From positions 62,001-126,000 of the forward strand of contig NZ_LNYQ01000006.1 in the NCBI RefSeq assembly GCF_001467945.1: a DNA stretch of 64,000 nt. Direction: 5' to 3'. The translations under genes were made by a program, and so were the position numbers. Under the pieces are notes generated by a model. That model did no database searches, was not told where the DNA came from, and saw only the letters and a list, made by a program, of their open reading frames with translations. Numbering within the stretch: the stretch's first letter is position 1; each line of letters starts with the position of its first letter. Below are positions 1 to 9,575 of the stretch, piece after piece. The DNA comes from Legionella parisiensis (GTDB lineage Bacteria; Pseudomonadota; Gammaproteobacteria; Legionellales; Legionellaceae).

Positions 1-96
1 TTTTATATACTGACGGCTGTTTATGGTCCGAAAAAGTCCTCTGGAGGCGAGGTCTACTAGTCTTACTTCTTGTGAATTAAATTCAATTTCTGGCAT
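1..96 (-). CDS. N-terminal fragment of an unidentified protein (runs off the window start)
   Basis: An open frame of 32 codons starts at an ATG at 94–96 on the minus strand and reaches base 1 without a stop. The visible protein begins MPEIEFNSQEVRLVDLASRG. The frame is intact and the codon use looks Legionella-like, but 32 residues are too few to assign a family. The ribosome binding site is weak (AGG about 11 bases upstream). It is divergent from the orphan gene that starts at 272, so the roughly 170 bases between them should carry both promoters. It may be a chance open frame. Confidence 0.4.
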   Translation of the reverse strand, partial: MPEIEFNSQEVRLVDLASRGLFRTINSRQYIK

Positions 97-271
97 GGAG
101 TACTAACCTATAAAAATTAAAGCGCATTTATTATACAATAAGTTCTTCTTAAGTAGCTAGGCAAGCCAGTAATTCATATTGACATCTGCTGTAAGTTGTT
201 TTCCATGAAATCGAAGTAGAGCCTCACCTGAACTATAATTAAATTTAGGAATTTCCCTCTAGAGTAAATTT

Positions 272-1618
272 GTGCGTGATTTAGCTAAATATGAAGCGAT
301 ACGTGATTTTATAAGAACTTTAAATGAGCAAGAAATAATTGACCTCATCATTAACTTAATGCCCAATGAAATACAAAAAAGAACTCGGGACTTATTTAAC
401 TCCGGATTATCCTTTGAATCAAGTGATATACAAAATGCCCTTAAATTACTTTTATATTTAAAAGAAGTAAAAAAAATTGATATTCTCGATGATAGATGGC
501 TGGATATAGCAATAAAATTTCCTCTTTATCAGGAAAAAATAAAAAAATTAACTGACATAGAGCATCATATTTTAGTTAGCGACCCGATAGTATCTTGGTT
601 ACTTAGTAGTGAGGTTTTTCAACTTTTAACCTCCAGTTCTTCAAAAACCACGCTCCATAAAGCAGCTGAAAGAGCACAAGAAACCGATGCAGTTTCTCGC
701 GTCGGCACAAATAGGGCAAAACAAATTATTGGCAAAACAGTGGCAGTAGCACCAGAAGTTTATCATTGCAACGTTGCATTGATTAAAATAACGAATTCAG
801 AAGGAAGAAATGAGACCTTTATGGTGCATTTAAATCCTAAACGAATAACCTGCCCAGGCGAATACCAAGACGAGAATGGTTATGTACTGTGGCTCGATCA
901 GTATAGTGGAACCCCTGAATCATCTGATAAAGCTTATTATGATGCAATAAAGTCATTAAAGCCGGGGGATAAAGTAGATATTAAAATGTTTAGAGGCAGC
1001 ATTTCTTTTGATGACTCAAATGAAATAGAGCGATTAAAAGATAAATTAACTCAAATGAAAGTTCAGCATGATATAAATATTATTCATGTACCTTCGAGTA
1101 CAACACGTTATAATCTTGCGTATAGTCCGGCTGAAGATAAAGTTCTAATTTGGCGAGGGCATCACAGAATAAAGGATAGTTTTTTGGAAATTAGTCATAT
1201 TTTCTCTAAAAATCCGTCACTCCATGAAAAAGGAATAACTTCTTTTAAAAATCGTTTCATTGATTATTATCAAACGCTACATGCAGCAGGTTTTACTCAG
1301 GAAGAAGCAGCTAAAAAAGCAATTGAAAAATATATTTCTGTGAGAGAGTCTTGGCTAGAGTATAAATTGCCTTTTCGAGGAGGATTGAAACTCTTTTTTA
1401 CCAGAGAGCAGACACAAATAAATTTAGGTATTGCCCGACAGTTAATTCAAGGTGTTTCCAACATAGAAAGTTTAGATACTGATAAATTGAGCAATGGGCA
1501 TCTGAGAGAGTTAATTACGGTCATTAATAATGATAAGAAGGATTATTTAGAATTAAAAGAGAGGCTTTCTTCGGAGTACAATGAGAAGGACCGCTCACTA
1601 AACCCAGACCTTATATAA
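272..1618 (+). CDS. Orphan protein with a possible CheD-like Cys/His deamidase domain; candidate effector
   Basis: The frame is 448 aa and starts with GTG. No family is recognised with certainty. Residues 1–110 look helical. Residues 150–296 read like a divergent CheD fold: Cys166 and His186 sit in hydrophobic strands (HCNVALIKI and MVHLNP), followed by a helix and a strand with FRGS (residues 240–243), then a helix, strand and strand ending DKVLIWRG. Deamidases of the CheD/CNF1/BLF1 fold use a Cys–His pair in this kind of arrangement. The Thr that CheD has six residues before Cys is Ala160 here. Residues 300–448 look helical and contain a charged stretch near the end (ELKERLSSEYNEKD) that would suit a Dot/Icm C-terminal signal. 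It stands alone between a divergent partial gene and sdhC. The catalytic assignment is inference. Confidence 0.7.
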   Translation: MRDLAKYEAIRDFIRTLNEQEIIDLIINLMPNEIQKRTRDLFNSGLSFESSDIQNALKLLLYLKEVKKIDILDDRWLDIAIKFPLYQEKIKKLTDIEHHILVSDPIVSWLLSSEVFQLLTSSSSKTTLHKAAERAQETDAVSRVGTNRAKQIIGKTVAVAPEVYHCNVALIKITNSEGRNETFMVHLNPKRITCPGEYQDENGYVLWLDQYSGTPESSDKAYYDAIKSLKPGDKVDIKMFRGSISFDDSNEIERLKDKLTQMKVQHDINIIHVPSSTTRYNLAYSPAEDKVLIWRGHHRIKDSFLEISHIFSKNPSLHEKGITSFKNRFIDYYQTLHAAGFTQEEAAKKAIEKYISVRESWLEYKLPFRGGLKLFFTREQTQINLGIARQLIQGVSNIESLDTDKLSNGHLRELITVINNDKKDYLELKERLSSEYNEKDRSLNPDLI

Positions 1619-1787
1619 ATTAGTCTCCATACTTCTTAATACATATGTCTTGATTTTTGTAGGCATGCTATTCATAGTGCTGACGACTAAAGTCGTGGTG
1701 AAAATAACAACAAAAAAATAATGGATTCTTCACTCTATTACAGTGAATCAAAGTTTACTTTTGCTCGAATTCCATAGCGTCTTAATC

Positions 1788-1815
1788 TTGCGCGATAAAA
1801 ACAGAGTGCTATACT
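1788..1815 (+). promoter_or_regulatory. Probable sigma-70 promoter of the sdh–suc block
   Basis: A TTGCGC box at 1788–1793 and a TATACT box at 1810–1815 are separated by 16 bases. They lie about 55 bases upstream of the sdhC start, which has an AAGGAAGAA ribosome binding site. The −10 box is close to consensus. Positions were read by eye only. Confidence 0.5.
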
Positions 1816-1868
1816 TCGCATTTGTGCTTTATTTAATTAACCTTTTCTAATTAAGGAAGAAACTCACA

Positions 1869-2243
1869 GTGAACAAAAAAAGACCCGTTAATCTGGATTT
1901 GGGTAGCTTAAAATTTCCCCCTATGGCGATAGTGTCTATCTTACATAGGATTTCAGGGGTAGTTTTATTTTTACTGTTACCCATAATGTTGTATATTTTT
2001 GGCCAATCAATGCAATCGGAAGAAGCCTTTATACAGGTAAAAGACTTATTGTCCCATCCCATTTATAAACTGGTGGTATGGGCATTTGGGGCTGCGATGA
2101 TCTATCATGTGCTTGCAGGGATTAGGCATCTTGTGATGGATATGGGGTTTGGTGAGCATCTTGATGCTGGTCGGCGTTCTGCTGTTATAGTCATTATTCT
2201 TGCCGTTATTTTGTCAATTTTTCTAGGATTCTGGATATGGTAA
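1869..2243 (+). CDS. sdhC: Succinate dehydrogenase cytochrome b556 subunit
   Basis: This is the larger membrane anchor of respiratory complex II. With SdhD it holds heme b and the ubiquinone site in the inner membrane. The 124-aa protein opens with a motif typical of the family (NKKRPVNLDL), then SIxHRxSG at about residues 26–31 (ILHRISG), and has three membrane spans. The axial heme histidine is in the HVLAGIRHL segment at about residues 80–88. The start is GTG, supported by a good ribosome binding site (AAGGAAGAA). The stop overlaps the start of sdhD by 7 bases, so translation is coupled. It is the first gene of the TCA block. Confidence 0.95.
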   Translation: MNKKRPVNLDLGSLKFPPMAIVSILHRISGVVLFLLLPIMLYIFGQSMQSEEAFIQVKDLLSHPIYKLVVWAFGAAMIYHVLAGIRHLVMDMGFGEHLDAGRRSAVIVIILAVILSIFLGFWIW

Positions 2244-2584
2244 ATAATGTCACCAGCTTAACAGGTAATGGGTTAAAGGATTGGTTGATTCAACGAGTTA
2301 CTGCAGTGTATTTTGCTGCTTATTCTTTTTTTATAATTGGTTTTTTATTATTGCATCCTGAATTGGGCTTCACACAATGGCATGCTCTTTTTTCTAATAC
2401 CATAGTTCGGATTGCGTCACTTATTGCATTGTTTGCACTTTCGTTGCATGCATGGATAGGTATTTGGACTGTGACTACAGATTATATGAAATGTACTGCT
2501 TTGCGTTTATCAGTACAAATGTTGGTCGTTTTGTGGCTCCTTAGTCAATTTATCTGGGGCTTCATGATCCTTTGGGGGCAGTAG
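2237..2584 (+). CDS. sdhD: Succinate dehydrogenase hydrophobic membrane anchor subunit
   Basis: This is the second membrane subunit of complex II, 115 aa with three predicted membrane spans. It carries the family features [11 protein letters not shown] near the N-terminus (residues 15–25) and SLHAWIGIW (about residues 68–76), where His is a heme or quinone-site ligand. It overlaps the end of sdhC by 7 bases and ends 1 base before the sdhA start, as expected for stoichiometric assembly of SdhCDAB. Confidence 0.94.
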   Translation: MVNNVTSLTGNGLKDWLIQRVTAVYFAAYSFFIIGFLLLHPELGFTQWHALFSNTIVRIASLIALFALSLHAWIGIWTVTTDYMKCTALRLSVQMLVVLWLLSQFIWGFMILWGQ

Positions 2585-2585
2585 C

Positions 2586-4355
2586 ATGACAATTGCACGT
2601 AACAAATTTGATGCAGTAATTATTGGAGCAGGTGGAGCCGGAATGCGTGCTGCACTGCAGATGGCAAATTCAGGATTAAAAGTCGCACTCTTATCTAAAG
2701 TATTCCCTACTCGCTCGCATACGGTATCGGCTCAAGGTGGTATTACTTGTGCGTTGGGAAACGCCCATGAAGATGATTGGCGCTGGCATATGTATGATAC
2801 GGTAAAGGGCGCTGATTATATTGGTGATCAGGATTCGATTGAGTACCTCTGCAAAACAGGTCCAGAAGCAGTATATGAGCTGGAGCATATGGGTTTGCCT
2901 TTCTCACGCATGGACAATGGTAAAATCTATCAACGTCAGTTTGGTGGCCAGTCCAAAAATTTTGGCGGAGAACAGGCAGCGCGCACTTGTGCTGCGGCAG
3001 ATAGAACAGGCCATGCTTTACTGCATACGCTATACCAACAAAATTTAAAAGCCAAAACACATGTATTTAGTGAATGGTATGCTCTTGATCTTGTTAAAAA
3101 TGCTCATGGTCACATATCTGGCGTCACTGCAATGTGTATTGAGACTGGAGAGATAGTATTTTTTCAGTCAAGAGTTTGCATTTTGGCTACTGGTGGAGCC
3201 GGGCGTATTTACCAATCGACAACCAACGCATTTATTAATACAGGCGATGGTTTCGGTATGGCACTGAGAGCAGGCATTCCTTTACAAGATATGGAAATGT
3301 GGCAGTTTCATCCTACAGGCATCGCTGGAGCTGGTGTATTAGTCACCGAAGGATGTCGAGGTGAGGGCGGTTATTTGATTAATAAAGATGGCGAGCGTTT
3401 TATGGAGCGTTATGCGCCGCGGGTTAAAGATTTAGCCTCTCGAGATGTGGTTGCTCGTTCTATGGCTCTCGAAATACGCGCAGGTAAAGGTTTTGATCCT
3501 AAAGGGGTAGATCACGTTAAATTAAAACTGGATCATTTGGGGGCTGATCTTATTATGTCGCGGTTGCCAGGAATTCGTGAGTTATCAATGAAATTCGCAG
3601 GAGTTGACCCGATTGTTGAACCGATTCCCGTAGTTCCTACCTGCCACTACAGTATGGGAGGCATACCAACGAACATGTATGGCCAAGTACTCACCAAAAC
3701 CAATGGCAATGAACATATCGTAGAAGGGTTATATGCAGTAGGGGAGTGTGCTTGTGTTTCTGTGCATGGTGCAAACCGTTTAGGCGGCAATTCGTTACTG
3801 GACTTGGTTGTTTTTGGGCGTGCTGCAGGATTGCATGTCGAAGAATTATGGCAATCAAATCAATTGCCTGAGATGGCTTACATCAGCGATGAAGACATTG
3901 CTCCCTCGTTACAACGGTATAACCGCTGGAATGATTCAACAGAGGGTGAAAGTCCTGCTGTAATTCATGATGAAATGCAACGTGTCATGCAAGAAGACTT
4001 TGGTGTATTTCGCACTGGGGAAGTAATGGCTTCAGGCTTAAAGCGTTTGCAGGCTTTACGTGACCGTTTGGCTCATGCCAAATTGGAAGATAAAAGCAAT
4101 GTATTTAATACAGAGCGGGTAAGTGCTTTAGAGCTGGATAATTTAATGGCCACTGCATATGCTACAGCGCAATCAGCGATTGTTCGCACGGAAAGCCGTG
4201 GTGCCCATAGTCGTGAAGATTATCCAAAACGTGATGATGAGAACTGGATTAAACATACGCTATATTTTGAAGAAGGCGAGAAGATTGATTTTCGACCGGT
4301 TAATGCATCACCTAAACATGTCGAGCCTTTGGCGCCGAAAGAACGCGTTTACTAA
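2586..4355 (+). CDS. sdhA: Succinate dehydrogenase flavoprotein subunit
   Basis: SdhA oxidises succinate to fumarate and passes electrons through covalently bound FAD to SdhB. The 589-aa length matches the family. The N-terminal Rossmann motif [10 protein letters not shown] (about residues 15–24) binds FAD, and the His in [10 protein letters not shown] (about residues 42–51) is the covalent FAD attachment site. Active-site segments HPTGIAGAG and [19 protein letters not shown] are intact, as is the C-terminal [14 protein letters not shown] motif. It sits between sdhD and sdhB, with 14 bases to sdhB. No defect was seen. Confidence 0.97.
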   Translation: MTIARNKFDAVIIGAGGAGMRAALQMANSGLKVALLSKVFPTRSHTVSAQGGITCALGNAHEDDWRWHMYDTVKGADYIGDQDSIEYLCKTGPEAVYELEHMGLPFSRMDNGKIYQRQFGGQSKNFGGEQAARTCAAADRTGHALLHTLYQQNLKAKTHVFSEWYALDLVKNAHGHISGVTAMCIETGEIVFFQSRVCILATGGAGRIYQSTTNAFINTGDGFGMALRAGIPLQDMEMWQFHPTGIAGAGVLVTEGCRGEGGYLINKDGERFMERYAPRVKDLASRDVVARSMALEIRAGKGFDPKGVDHVKLKLDHLGADLIMSRLPGIRELSMKFAGVDPIVEPIPVVPTCHYSMGGIPTNMYGQVLTKTNGNEHIVEGLYAVGECACVSVHGANRLGGNSLLDLVVFGRAAGLHVEELWQSNQLPEMAYISDEDIAPSLQRYNRWNDSTEGESPAVIHDEMQRVMQEDFGVFRTGEVMASGLKRLQALRDRLAHAKLEDKSNVFNTERVSALELDNLMATAYATAQSAIVRTESRGAHSREDYPKRDDENWIKHTLYFEEGEKIDFRPVNASPKHVEPLAPKERVY

Positions 4356-4369
4356 AGAGGATAGATTAC

Positions 4370-5092
4370 ATGGCAGATAGTAGAAAATTGACCGTATCAA
4401 TATATCGCTATAATCCTGAGGTGGATGCTAAGCCTTATATGAAAGATTATGAATTGGAGATCCCTGCTAAAAGTGATCCCATGTTGCTCACATTACTTGA
4501 GCGTTTGAAAGCAGAGCAGGATCCCTCGATAACTTATAGACGTTCCTGCCGCGAAGGGGTGTGCGGGTCGGATGGTATGAATATTAACGGGACTAACGGT
4601 TTAGCTTGTATTACTCATATATCTCAATTGAAGACAGATAAAATAGTAATTCGTCCTTTACCTGGATTTCCAGTAATCCGTGATTTAGCTGTTGATATGA
4701 CCCAATTTTATCAACAATATGAGCGTATAGAGCCTTATTTACAAAATGATGAGGTAGCGCCTGCTCAAGAACGGTTGCAATCCCCTGAAGAGCGCTCGTT
4801 ACTTGATGGATTATATGAATGTATTTTATGTGCATGCTGTACTAGTTCATGCCCCTCATACTGGTGGAACCCAGAAAAATATGTTGGTCCTGCTGGTTTA
4901 TTACAGGCAAGACGATTTTTAGCAGACAGCCGTGATACAGCAACCGCACATCGTTTGGATAAACTACAAGATCCTTTCAGTGTGTTTCGTTGCCGGAGCA
5001 TTATGAATTGTACCAGTGTCTGCCCGAAAGGACTCAATCCAATGAAGGCAATTGCAGATATTCGCTTACAAATGTTGACACAAGAAACCTAA
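4370..5092 (+). CDS. sdhB: Succinate dehydrogenase iron–sulfur subunit
   Basis: SdhB carries the [2Fe-2S], [4Fe-4S] and [3Fe-4S] clusters that wire FAD to ubiquinone. In the 240-aa protein the plant-type [2Fe-2S] ligands are in CREGVCGSDGMNINGTNGLAC, interrupted only by normal residues. The other two clusters are served by CILCACCTSSCP and by CRSIMNCTSVCPKGLNP. The conserved PSYWWN segment near the quinone site is present. It closes the sdhCDAB set; a 215-base gap separates it from the true start of sucA. Confidence 0.97.
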   Translation: MADSRKLTVSIYRYNPEVDAKPYMKDYELEIPAKSDPMLLTLLERLKAEQDPSITYRRSCREGVCGSDGMNINGTNGLACITHISQLKTDKIVIRPLPGFPVIRDLAVDMTQFYQQYERIEPYLQNDEVAPAQERLQSPEERSLLDGLYECILCACCTSSCPSYWWNPEKYVGPAGLLQARRFLADSRDTATAHRLDKLQDPFSVFRCRSIMNCTSVCPKGLNPMKAIADIRLQMLTQET

Positions 5093-5093
5093 C

Positions 5094-5121
5094 AATACTT
5101 TTCTTGTTTTTAAAAAGTATT
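5094..5121 (+). terminator. Weak AT-rich hairpin after sdhB
   Basis: The arms AATACTTTT (5094–5102) and AAAAGTATT (5113–5121) flank a short T-rich loop directly after the sdhB stop. The stem has only two G-C pairs and no long U tract follows, so it may instead be an mRNA processing or stability element between sdhB and sucA. Confidence 0.3.
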
Positions 5122-5208
5122 CTGGTGAAGCCATAAAACAGGAGATGTCATTCTCAATAAAATGAGGGTTATTCCTCCTGTGGTGAGTTCTAAACCAGTA
5201 TAAGGATG

Positions 5209-5249
5209 ATCCCCGCTCTTGCGGGGATAGCTGTTTTATCCACGTGGAT
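5209..5249 (+). promoter_or_regulatory. Structured sucA leader: GC-rich hairpin plus a palindrome
   Basis: ATCCCCGC (5209–5216) and GCGGGGAT (5221–5228) form an 8-bp perfect stem with a TCTT loop. Ten bases later lies the perfect 12-bp palindrome ATCCACGTGGAT (5238–5249). Both are within 100 bases of the sucA start. The hairpin has no U tract after it, so it does not look like a terminator. A protein-binding site, an mRNA stability element or a REP-type repeat are all possible. Confidence 0.45.
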
Positions 5250-5307
5250 GAGTGGAATAGCCAATTTTAATGGCGGTAGATATCAATACCCCTTTGGAGA
5301 GAGAGAA

Positions 5308-8112
5308 ATGAGCAGTTCCGATCTGCAAAAAGAATGGGCTTCTTCCTATTTATCTGGCGGAAGTATGGCCTATGTTGATAGTCTTTACGAAGATTATCTT
5401 GCTGACCCTAGTTCGGTTTCATCCGATTGGCGAGCAGTATTCAGTGCTTTGCCCAATGTTAATAGTGCCGAAAAGGAATTCTCACATCGAGAGATCCGTG
5501 ATTATTTTTTGCAGAATGCAGACAAAAAAGCAGTAACTGTAGTTCAAGCTTCAGATAGCCAACAATTTCGGATTGCAGATTTAATTAATGCATATCGTGC
5601 ATTGGGACATCATGCTGCGAAACTCGATCCTCTGGAAATGACAGAACGTACCCCAGTACCCGCATTGGAATTGGAGCATCACCATTTATCTGATGTAGAT
5701 AGAAATCGAAAGTTTTTTGCAGGAACTACCTTTAATGGTCCAGAAATGACTCTGGATGAAATATATCAAGCACTGCGTGAAACATATTGTGGCAGTATTG
5801 GTATTGAGTACATGCATATTTCTAATACCGAAGAAATAGAATGGTTGCAAGAACGAATGGAGTCTGTACGCGGTCGTCTTAATGTAGATAAAGAAAAAAA
5901 ACTGCAAATTTTAAAGGACTTAATTGCTGCGGATGGTTTAGAGCGCTATTTAGGTACCCGCTACGTGGGCCAGAAACGATTTTCTCTTGAAGGGGGCGAC
6001 TCACTCATTCCAATGATGAAAGAAATTATTGAGTGTGCTGGAAGAGACCATGTTAAAGAAGTAGTTATTGGTATGGCACATCGAGGCCGTCTCAATGTAT
6101 TGGTAAATGTTTTAGGTAAAGAGCCTAACCAGCTTTTCCAGGAGTTTGAAGGAAAAATAAAATACGAACGTACTGGTGATGTGAAGTATCATTTAGGTTT
6201 TTCTTCAGATATAAAAACACATTCAGGTTCAGTAGTGCATCTGGCTTTAGCTTTTAACCCGTCACACTTGGAAATTATTGGACCCGTAGTAGAAGGATCT
6301 GTCCGTTCCCGGTTGGGTCGCCGTGACGATCTGCAGAAAAAGGAGAAAGTTGTTCCTGTCGTCATTCACGGTGATGCGGCATTTGCCGGCCAAGGTGTGG
6401 TGATGGAAACTTTTAATTTTTCTCAGGCTCGTGGTTATTGTACAGGAGGGACGGTTCACATTGTTATTAACAACCAAATAGGTTTTACCACCAGTAATCC
6501 CTTGGATGCCCGTTCCACTTTATATTGTACTGATGTTGCCAAAATGGTTCAGGCACCGATTATTCATGTGAATGGTGATGACGCAGAAGCAGTTGTATTT
6601 GTGACTAAGCTTGCCTTTGATTTCAGAATGAAATTCAAACGAGATGTAGTAGTTGATCTCGTTTGTTACCGTCGACATGGGCATAATGAAGCAGATGAAC
6701 CGGCAGTAACCCAACCTTCCATGTATCGAAAAATTAAATCCATGCGTCCCTTACGTGAAATTTATGCAGATCGCCTGATTCAAGAAGGTTTGTTGACTAG
6801 TAAAGATGCTGAAAAATTAGTAGATGCTTACCGTGATACCTTGGATAAAGGTAAGGCTGTGGTGGATCTGGTTCACGGTGATTATGAAGGTAAATATGCG
6901 ATTGATTGGACTCCTTATGTGAATGCAAAATGGACAGATAAAGTAGATACTACGATCACCAGGGAGAACTTACAAAAAATAGCCAAGCAGTTAAATACAC
7001 TACCTAAAGGTTTTACGTTACACCCCGTAGTTCAACGGTTATTAAATGAGCGAAACAAAATGACTGCAGGCGAATTACCGATGAACTGGGGATATGCTGA
7101 AACTATGGCGTACGCGAGTTTGGTTCAGGAGGGTTACGGCGTGCGTTTATCAGGTCAGGACTCTGGACGAGGAACTTTTGCCCATAGGCATGCTGCATTA
7201 CATGATGCTGAAACTGGCGAAACGTTTGTTCCTCTCGAGCAAATAAAGAATGAGCTGAACCGACCTTTCTCGGTAATCGATTCAGTACTTTCTGAAGAAG
7301 CAGTATTGGCTTTTGAATATGGATTTGCTGCCTCTGCCCCCAATTTCTTAGTGTTATGGGAAGCTCAGTTTGGTGATTTTGCCAATGGTGCCCAAGTCGT
7401 TATTGATCAATTCATCAGTTCCGGTGAGCAAAAATGGGGCCGTTTATGTGGTCTAGTCATGTTGTTACCCCATGGATATGAAGGACAAGGACCGGAGCAT
7501 TCATCAGCTCGTTTGGAACGTTATATGCAGCTTTGTGCTCAGCATAATATGCAAGTTTGTACGCCAACTACTCCGGCACAAATATTCCATTTATTAAGAA
7601 GACAAGTGATTCGTAATTTCCGCAAGCCCTTAATCGTCATGACGCCTAAGAGTCTTTTACGTCATAAATTAGCGGTTTCTCCTCTAGAGGATTTATTTAA
7701 AGGTAAATTCCATAATGTTATTCCGGAAATTGACAAGCTTGATGCGAAAAAAATTACAAAAGTAGTATTGTGCTGTGGAAAAGTTTATTATGATTTACTG
7801 CAAATGCGTCGCGATAAAGAGTTAAACCATGTTGCGTTAGTGCGAATCGAGCAATTGTACCCGTTTCCTAAAAAAGCCCTTACGACAGAGCTAAATAAAT
7901 ATACTCAGGCTAAGCAAATTATTTGGTGTCAGGAAGAGCCGCAAAATCAGGGAGTATGGTTCTCCTCTCAACATAATATAAAAGATTGTTTGCGCCCTGA
8001 GCAATCCCTGCATTATGCCGGAAGAGAATTTGCTGCCGCGCCTGCTGTGGGAAGTCCAGCACTGCATGCAGAGCAACAGAATGCGTTGGTAGCGCAAGCT
8101 TTATTGGACTGA
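5308..8112 (+). CDS. sucA: 2-oxoglutarate dehydrogenase E1 component
   Basis: SucA is the thiamine-diphosphate-dependent E1 that decarboxylates 2-oxoglutarate and transfers the succinyl group to the lipoyl arm of SucB. The start chosen is the ATG at 5308, which has a GGAGAGAGAG ribosome binding site and gives 934 aa, close to the roughly 933 aa of the E. coli enzyme; an in-frame upstream ATG at 5206 would add 34 residues that overlap the leader hairpin. Visible landmarks are the N-terminal E2-interaction segment (SYLSGGSMAYVDSLYEDYL), GMAHRGRLNVLVNVLGK, the thiamine-diphosphate motif starting GDAAFAGQGVV, the RRHGHNEADEP motif, and LPHGYEGQGPEHSSARLERY. No lpd gene is present nearby. Confidence 0.96.
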   Translation: MSSSDLQKEWASSYLSGGSMAYVDSLYEDYLADPSSVSSDWRAVFSALPNVNSAEKEFSHREIRDYFLQNADKKAVTVVQASDSQQFRIADLINAYRALGHHAAKLDPLEMTERTPVPALELEHHHLSDVDRNRKFFAGTTFNGPEMTLDEIYQALRETYCGSIGIEYMHISNTEEIEWLQERMESVRGRLNVDKEKKLQILKDLIAADGLERYLGTRYVGQKRFSLEGGDSLIPMMKEIIECAGRDHVKEVVIGMAHRGRLNVLVNVLGKEPNQLFQEFEGKIKYERTGDVKYHLGFSSDIKTHSGSVVHLALAFNPSHLEIIGPVVEGSVRSRLGRRDDLQKKEKVVPVVIHGDAAFAGQGVVMETFNFSQARGYCTGGTVHIVINNQIGFTTSNPLDARSTLYCTDVAKMVQAPIIHVNGDDAEAVVFVTKLAFDFRMKFKRDVVVDLVCYRRHGHNEADEPAVTQPSMYRKIKSMRPLREIYADRLIQEGLLTSKDAEKLVDAYRDTLDKGKAVVDLVHGDYEGKYAIDWTPYVNAKWTDKVDTTITRENLQKIAKQLNTLPKGFTLHPVVQRLLNERNKMTAGELPMNWGYAETMAYASLVQEGYGVRLSGQDSGRGTFAHRHAALHDAETGETFVPLEQIKNELNRPFSVIDSVLSEEAVLAFEYGFAASAPNFLVLWEAQFGDFANGAQVVIDQFISSGEQKWGRLCGLVMLLPHGYEGQGPEHSSARLERYMQLCAQHNMQVCTPTTPAQIFHLLRRQVIRNFRKPLIVMTPKSLLRHKLAVSPLEDLFKGKFHNVIPEIDKLDAKKITKVVLCCGKVYYDLLQMRRDKELNHVALVRIEQLYPFPKKALTTELNKYTQAKQIIWCQEEPQNQGVWFSSQHNIKDCLRPEQSLHYAGREFAAAPAVGSPALHAEQQNALVAQALLD

Positions 8113-8198
8113 GTTTGAGTTTATCGTAGGCTGGAGCAGTTTCGTTTTCTCCAGACTACAATGTGTTAACAAATTTAATAAAATAAGAAGGTATAATC

Positions 8199-9428
8199 AT
8201 GTCTATTGAAGTCAAAGTACCTGTTTTGCCTGAATCAGTTGCTGATGCAACTGTAGCCGCATGGCATAAAAAAGTAGGTGATAAAGTTTCCCGTGATGAA
8301 AATTTACTGGATCTGGAAACTGACAAAGTCGTATTAGAAGTGCCTGCTCCAGCTGATGGGATATTGGCTGAAATTAATTTTCAAGAGGGTGATACCGTAC
8401 AGTCTGGTCAATTACTCGCAACAATAAAAGAAGGTTCTGGTTCCGAAGCCAAACAAGAAAAGAAAGAGGAAAAGAAGACTGAAACGACAAAAGCAAGTGA
8501 AGAAGCTGAAAGTGATAAAATAAGTGCTAAGGAAGATAAATCAACAAGTCCTGTAGTACGTCGCATGTTGGCAGAGCATGATCTTCAGCCAGGGCAAATC
8601 CAAGGCAGTGGCAAGGACGGACGTATCACTAAAGATGACGTTCTCGCATACATCGAATCCAGTAGAGAAAAAACTTCTAAATCGGCAGAAGGTAAAAAAG
8701 AAGAGACCCATAAGACGCCCATGGGATTACGTGAAGAGCGACGCGTTCCTATGACCCGTTTGCGAGCTAAAATTGCAGAGCGGTTATTGGCAGCCCAGCA
8801 TAATGCGGCGATGTTGACCACATTCAATGAAGTCAATTTGAAAGCAGTTATGGACATGCGTGCTCAATATAAAGACAGTTTTGAGAAAAAGCATGGAGTT
8901 AAGCTTGGATTTATGTCCTTTTTCACCAAGGCAGTTGTCGAGTCATTAAAACGTTTTCCTGCAGTGAATGCATCTATAGATGGCCAAGATGTGGTTTATC
9001 ATGGCTTCTATGATATTGGTATTGCCGTATCGACAGAGAGAGGATTGGTAGTTCCCGTGATTCGAGATGCTGATCAGATGAGCATGGCTGATATTGAACT
9101 GGCAATTAATGATTCCGCTACAAAGGCTAGACAAGGTAAGTTAGCTATGGAAGACATGCAAGGAGGTACCTTCACCATTACTAATGGCGGGGTATTTGGC
9201 TCGTTATTGGCTACTCCAATTATTAACCCTCCGCAAACAGGCATCCTGGGAATGCATAAAATTGAAGATAGACCTGTAGTGGAAAAAGGACAAATTGTGA
9301 TTCGTCCTATGATGTATGTAGCGTTATCTTATGATCATCGATTGATTGATGGTAAAGATTCAGTACAGTTTTTGGTGAGCGTTAAAGAATTATTGGAAGA
9401 TCCTGCTCGCCTTTTACTTAATGTTTAA
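8199..9428 (+). CDS. sucB: Dihydrolipoyllysine succinyltransferase (2-oxoglutarate dehydrogenase E2)
   Basis: SucB is the core of the 2-oxoglutarate dehydrogenase complex and forms succinyl-CoA. In the 409-aa protein, one lipoyl domain occupies residues 1–78, with the lipoylated Lys in [11 protein letters not shown] charged linker rich in Lys and Glu follows (about 80–115). The peripheral-subunit-binding domain is at about 117–153 ([22 protein letters not shown]). The catalytic domain ends with [16 protein letters not shown], which contains the His and Asp of the acyltransferase site. It follows sucA by 86 bases, with a small hairpin (CTGGAG at 8131–8136, CTCCAG at 8149–8154) between them. 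Confidence 0.96.
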   Translation: MSIEVKVPVLPESVADATVAAWHKKVGDKVSRDENLLDLETDKVVLEVPAPADGILAEINFQEGDTVQSGQLLATIKEGSGSEAKQEKKEEKKTETTKASEEAESDKISAKEDKSTSPVVRRMLAEHDLQPGQIQGSGKDGRITKDDVLAYIESSREKTSKSAEGKKEETHKTPMGLREERRVPMTRLRAKIAERLLAAQHNAAMLTTFNEVNLKAVMDMRAQYKDSFEKKHGVKLGFMSFFTKAVVESLKRFPAVNASIDGQDVVYHGFYDIGIAVSTERGLVVPVIRDADQMSMADIELAINDSATKARQGKLAMEDMQGGTFTITNGGVFGSLLATPIINPPQTGILGMHKIEDRPVVEKGQIVIRPMMYVALSYDHRLIDGKDSVQFLVSVKELLEDPARLLLNV

Positions 9429-9575
9429 TGAAATGTAACAGCGAGATCCGCATTTGACACATAAATGTACTCATAGTAAATCCTGAGCTTAACTTTGTTC
9501 TTGTTCGGGATGCTATGCACAAACAGACACTTATGAGTATTGAAGGATTTTGCTTCTTTTAGAAAGGTAATTGCG

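Noticed and set aside
2691-3060. Two overlapping minus-strand frames of 65 and 105 codons
   Set aside because: They lie wholly inside sdhA on the opposite strand, show no family pattern and have no ribosome binding sites.
8131-8154. Hairpin between sucA and sucB considered as a terminator
   Set aside because: The stem is only 6 bp with a 12-base loop and no U run, and the genes are expected to be cotranscribed.
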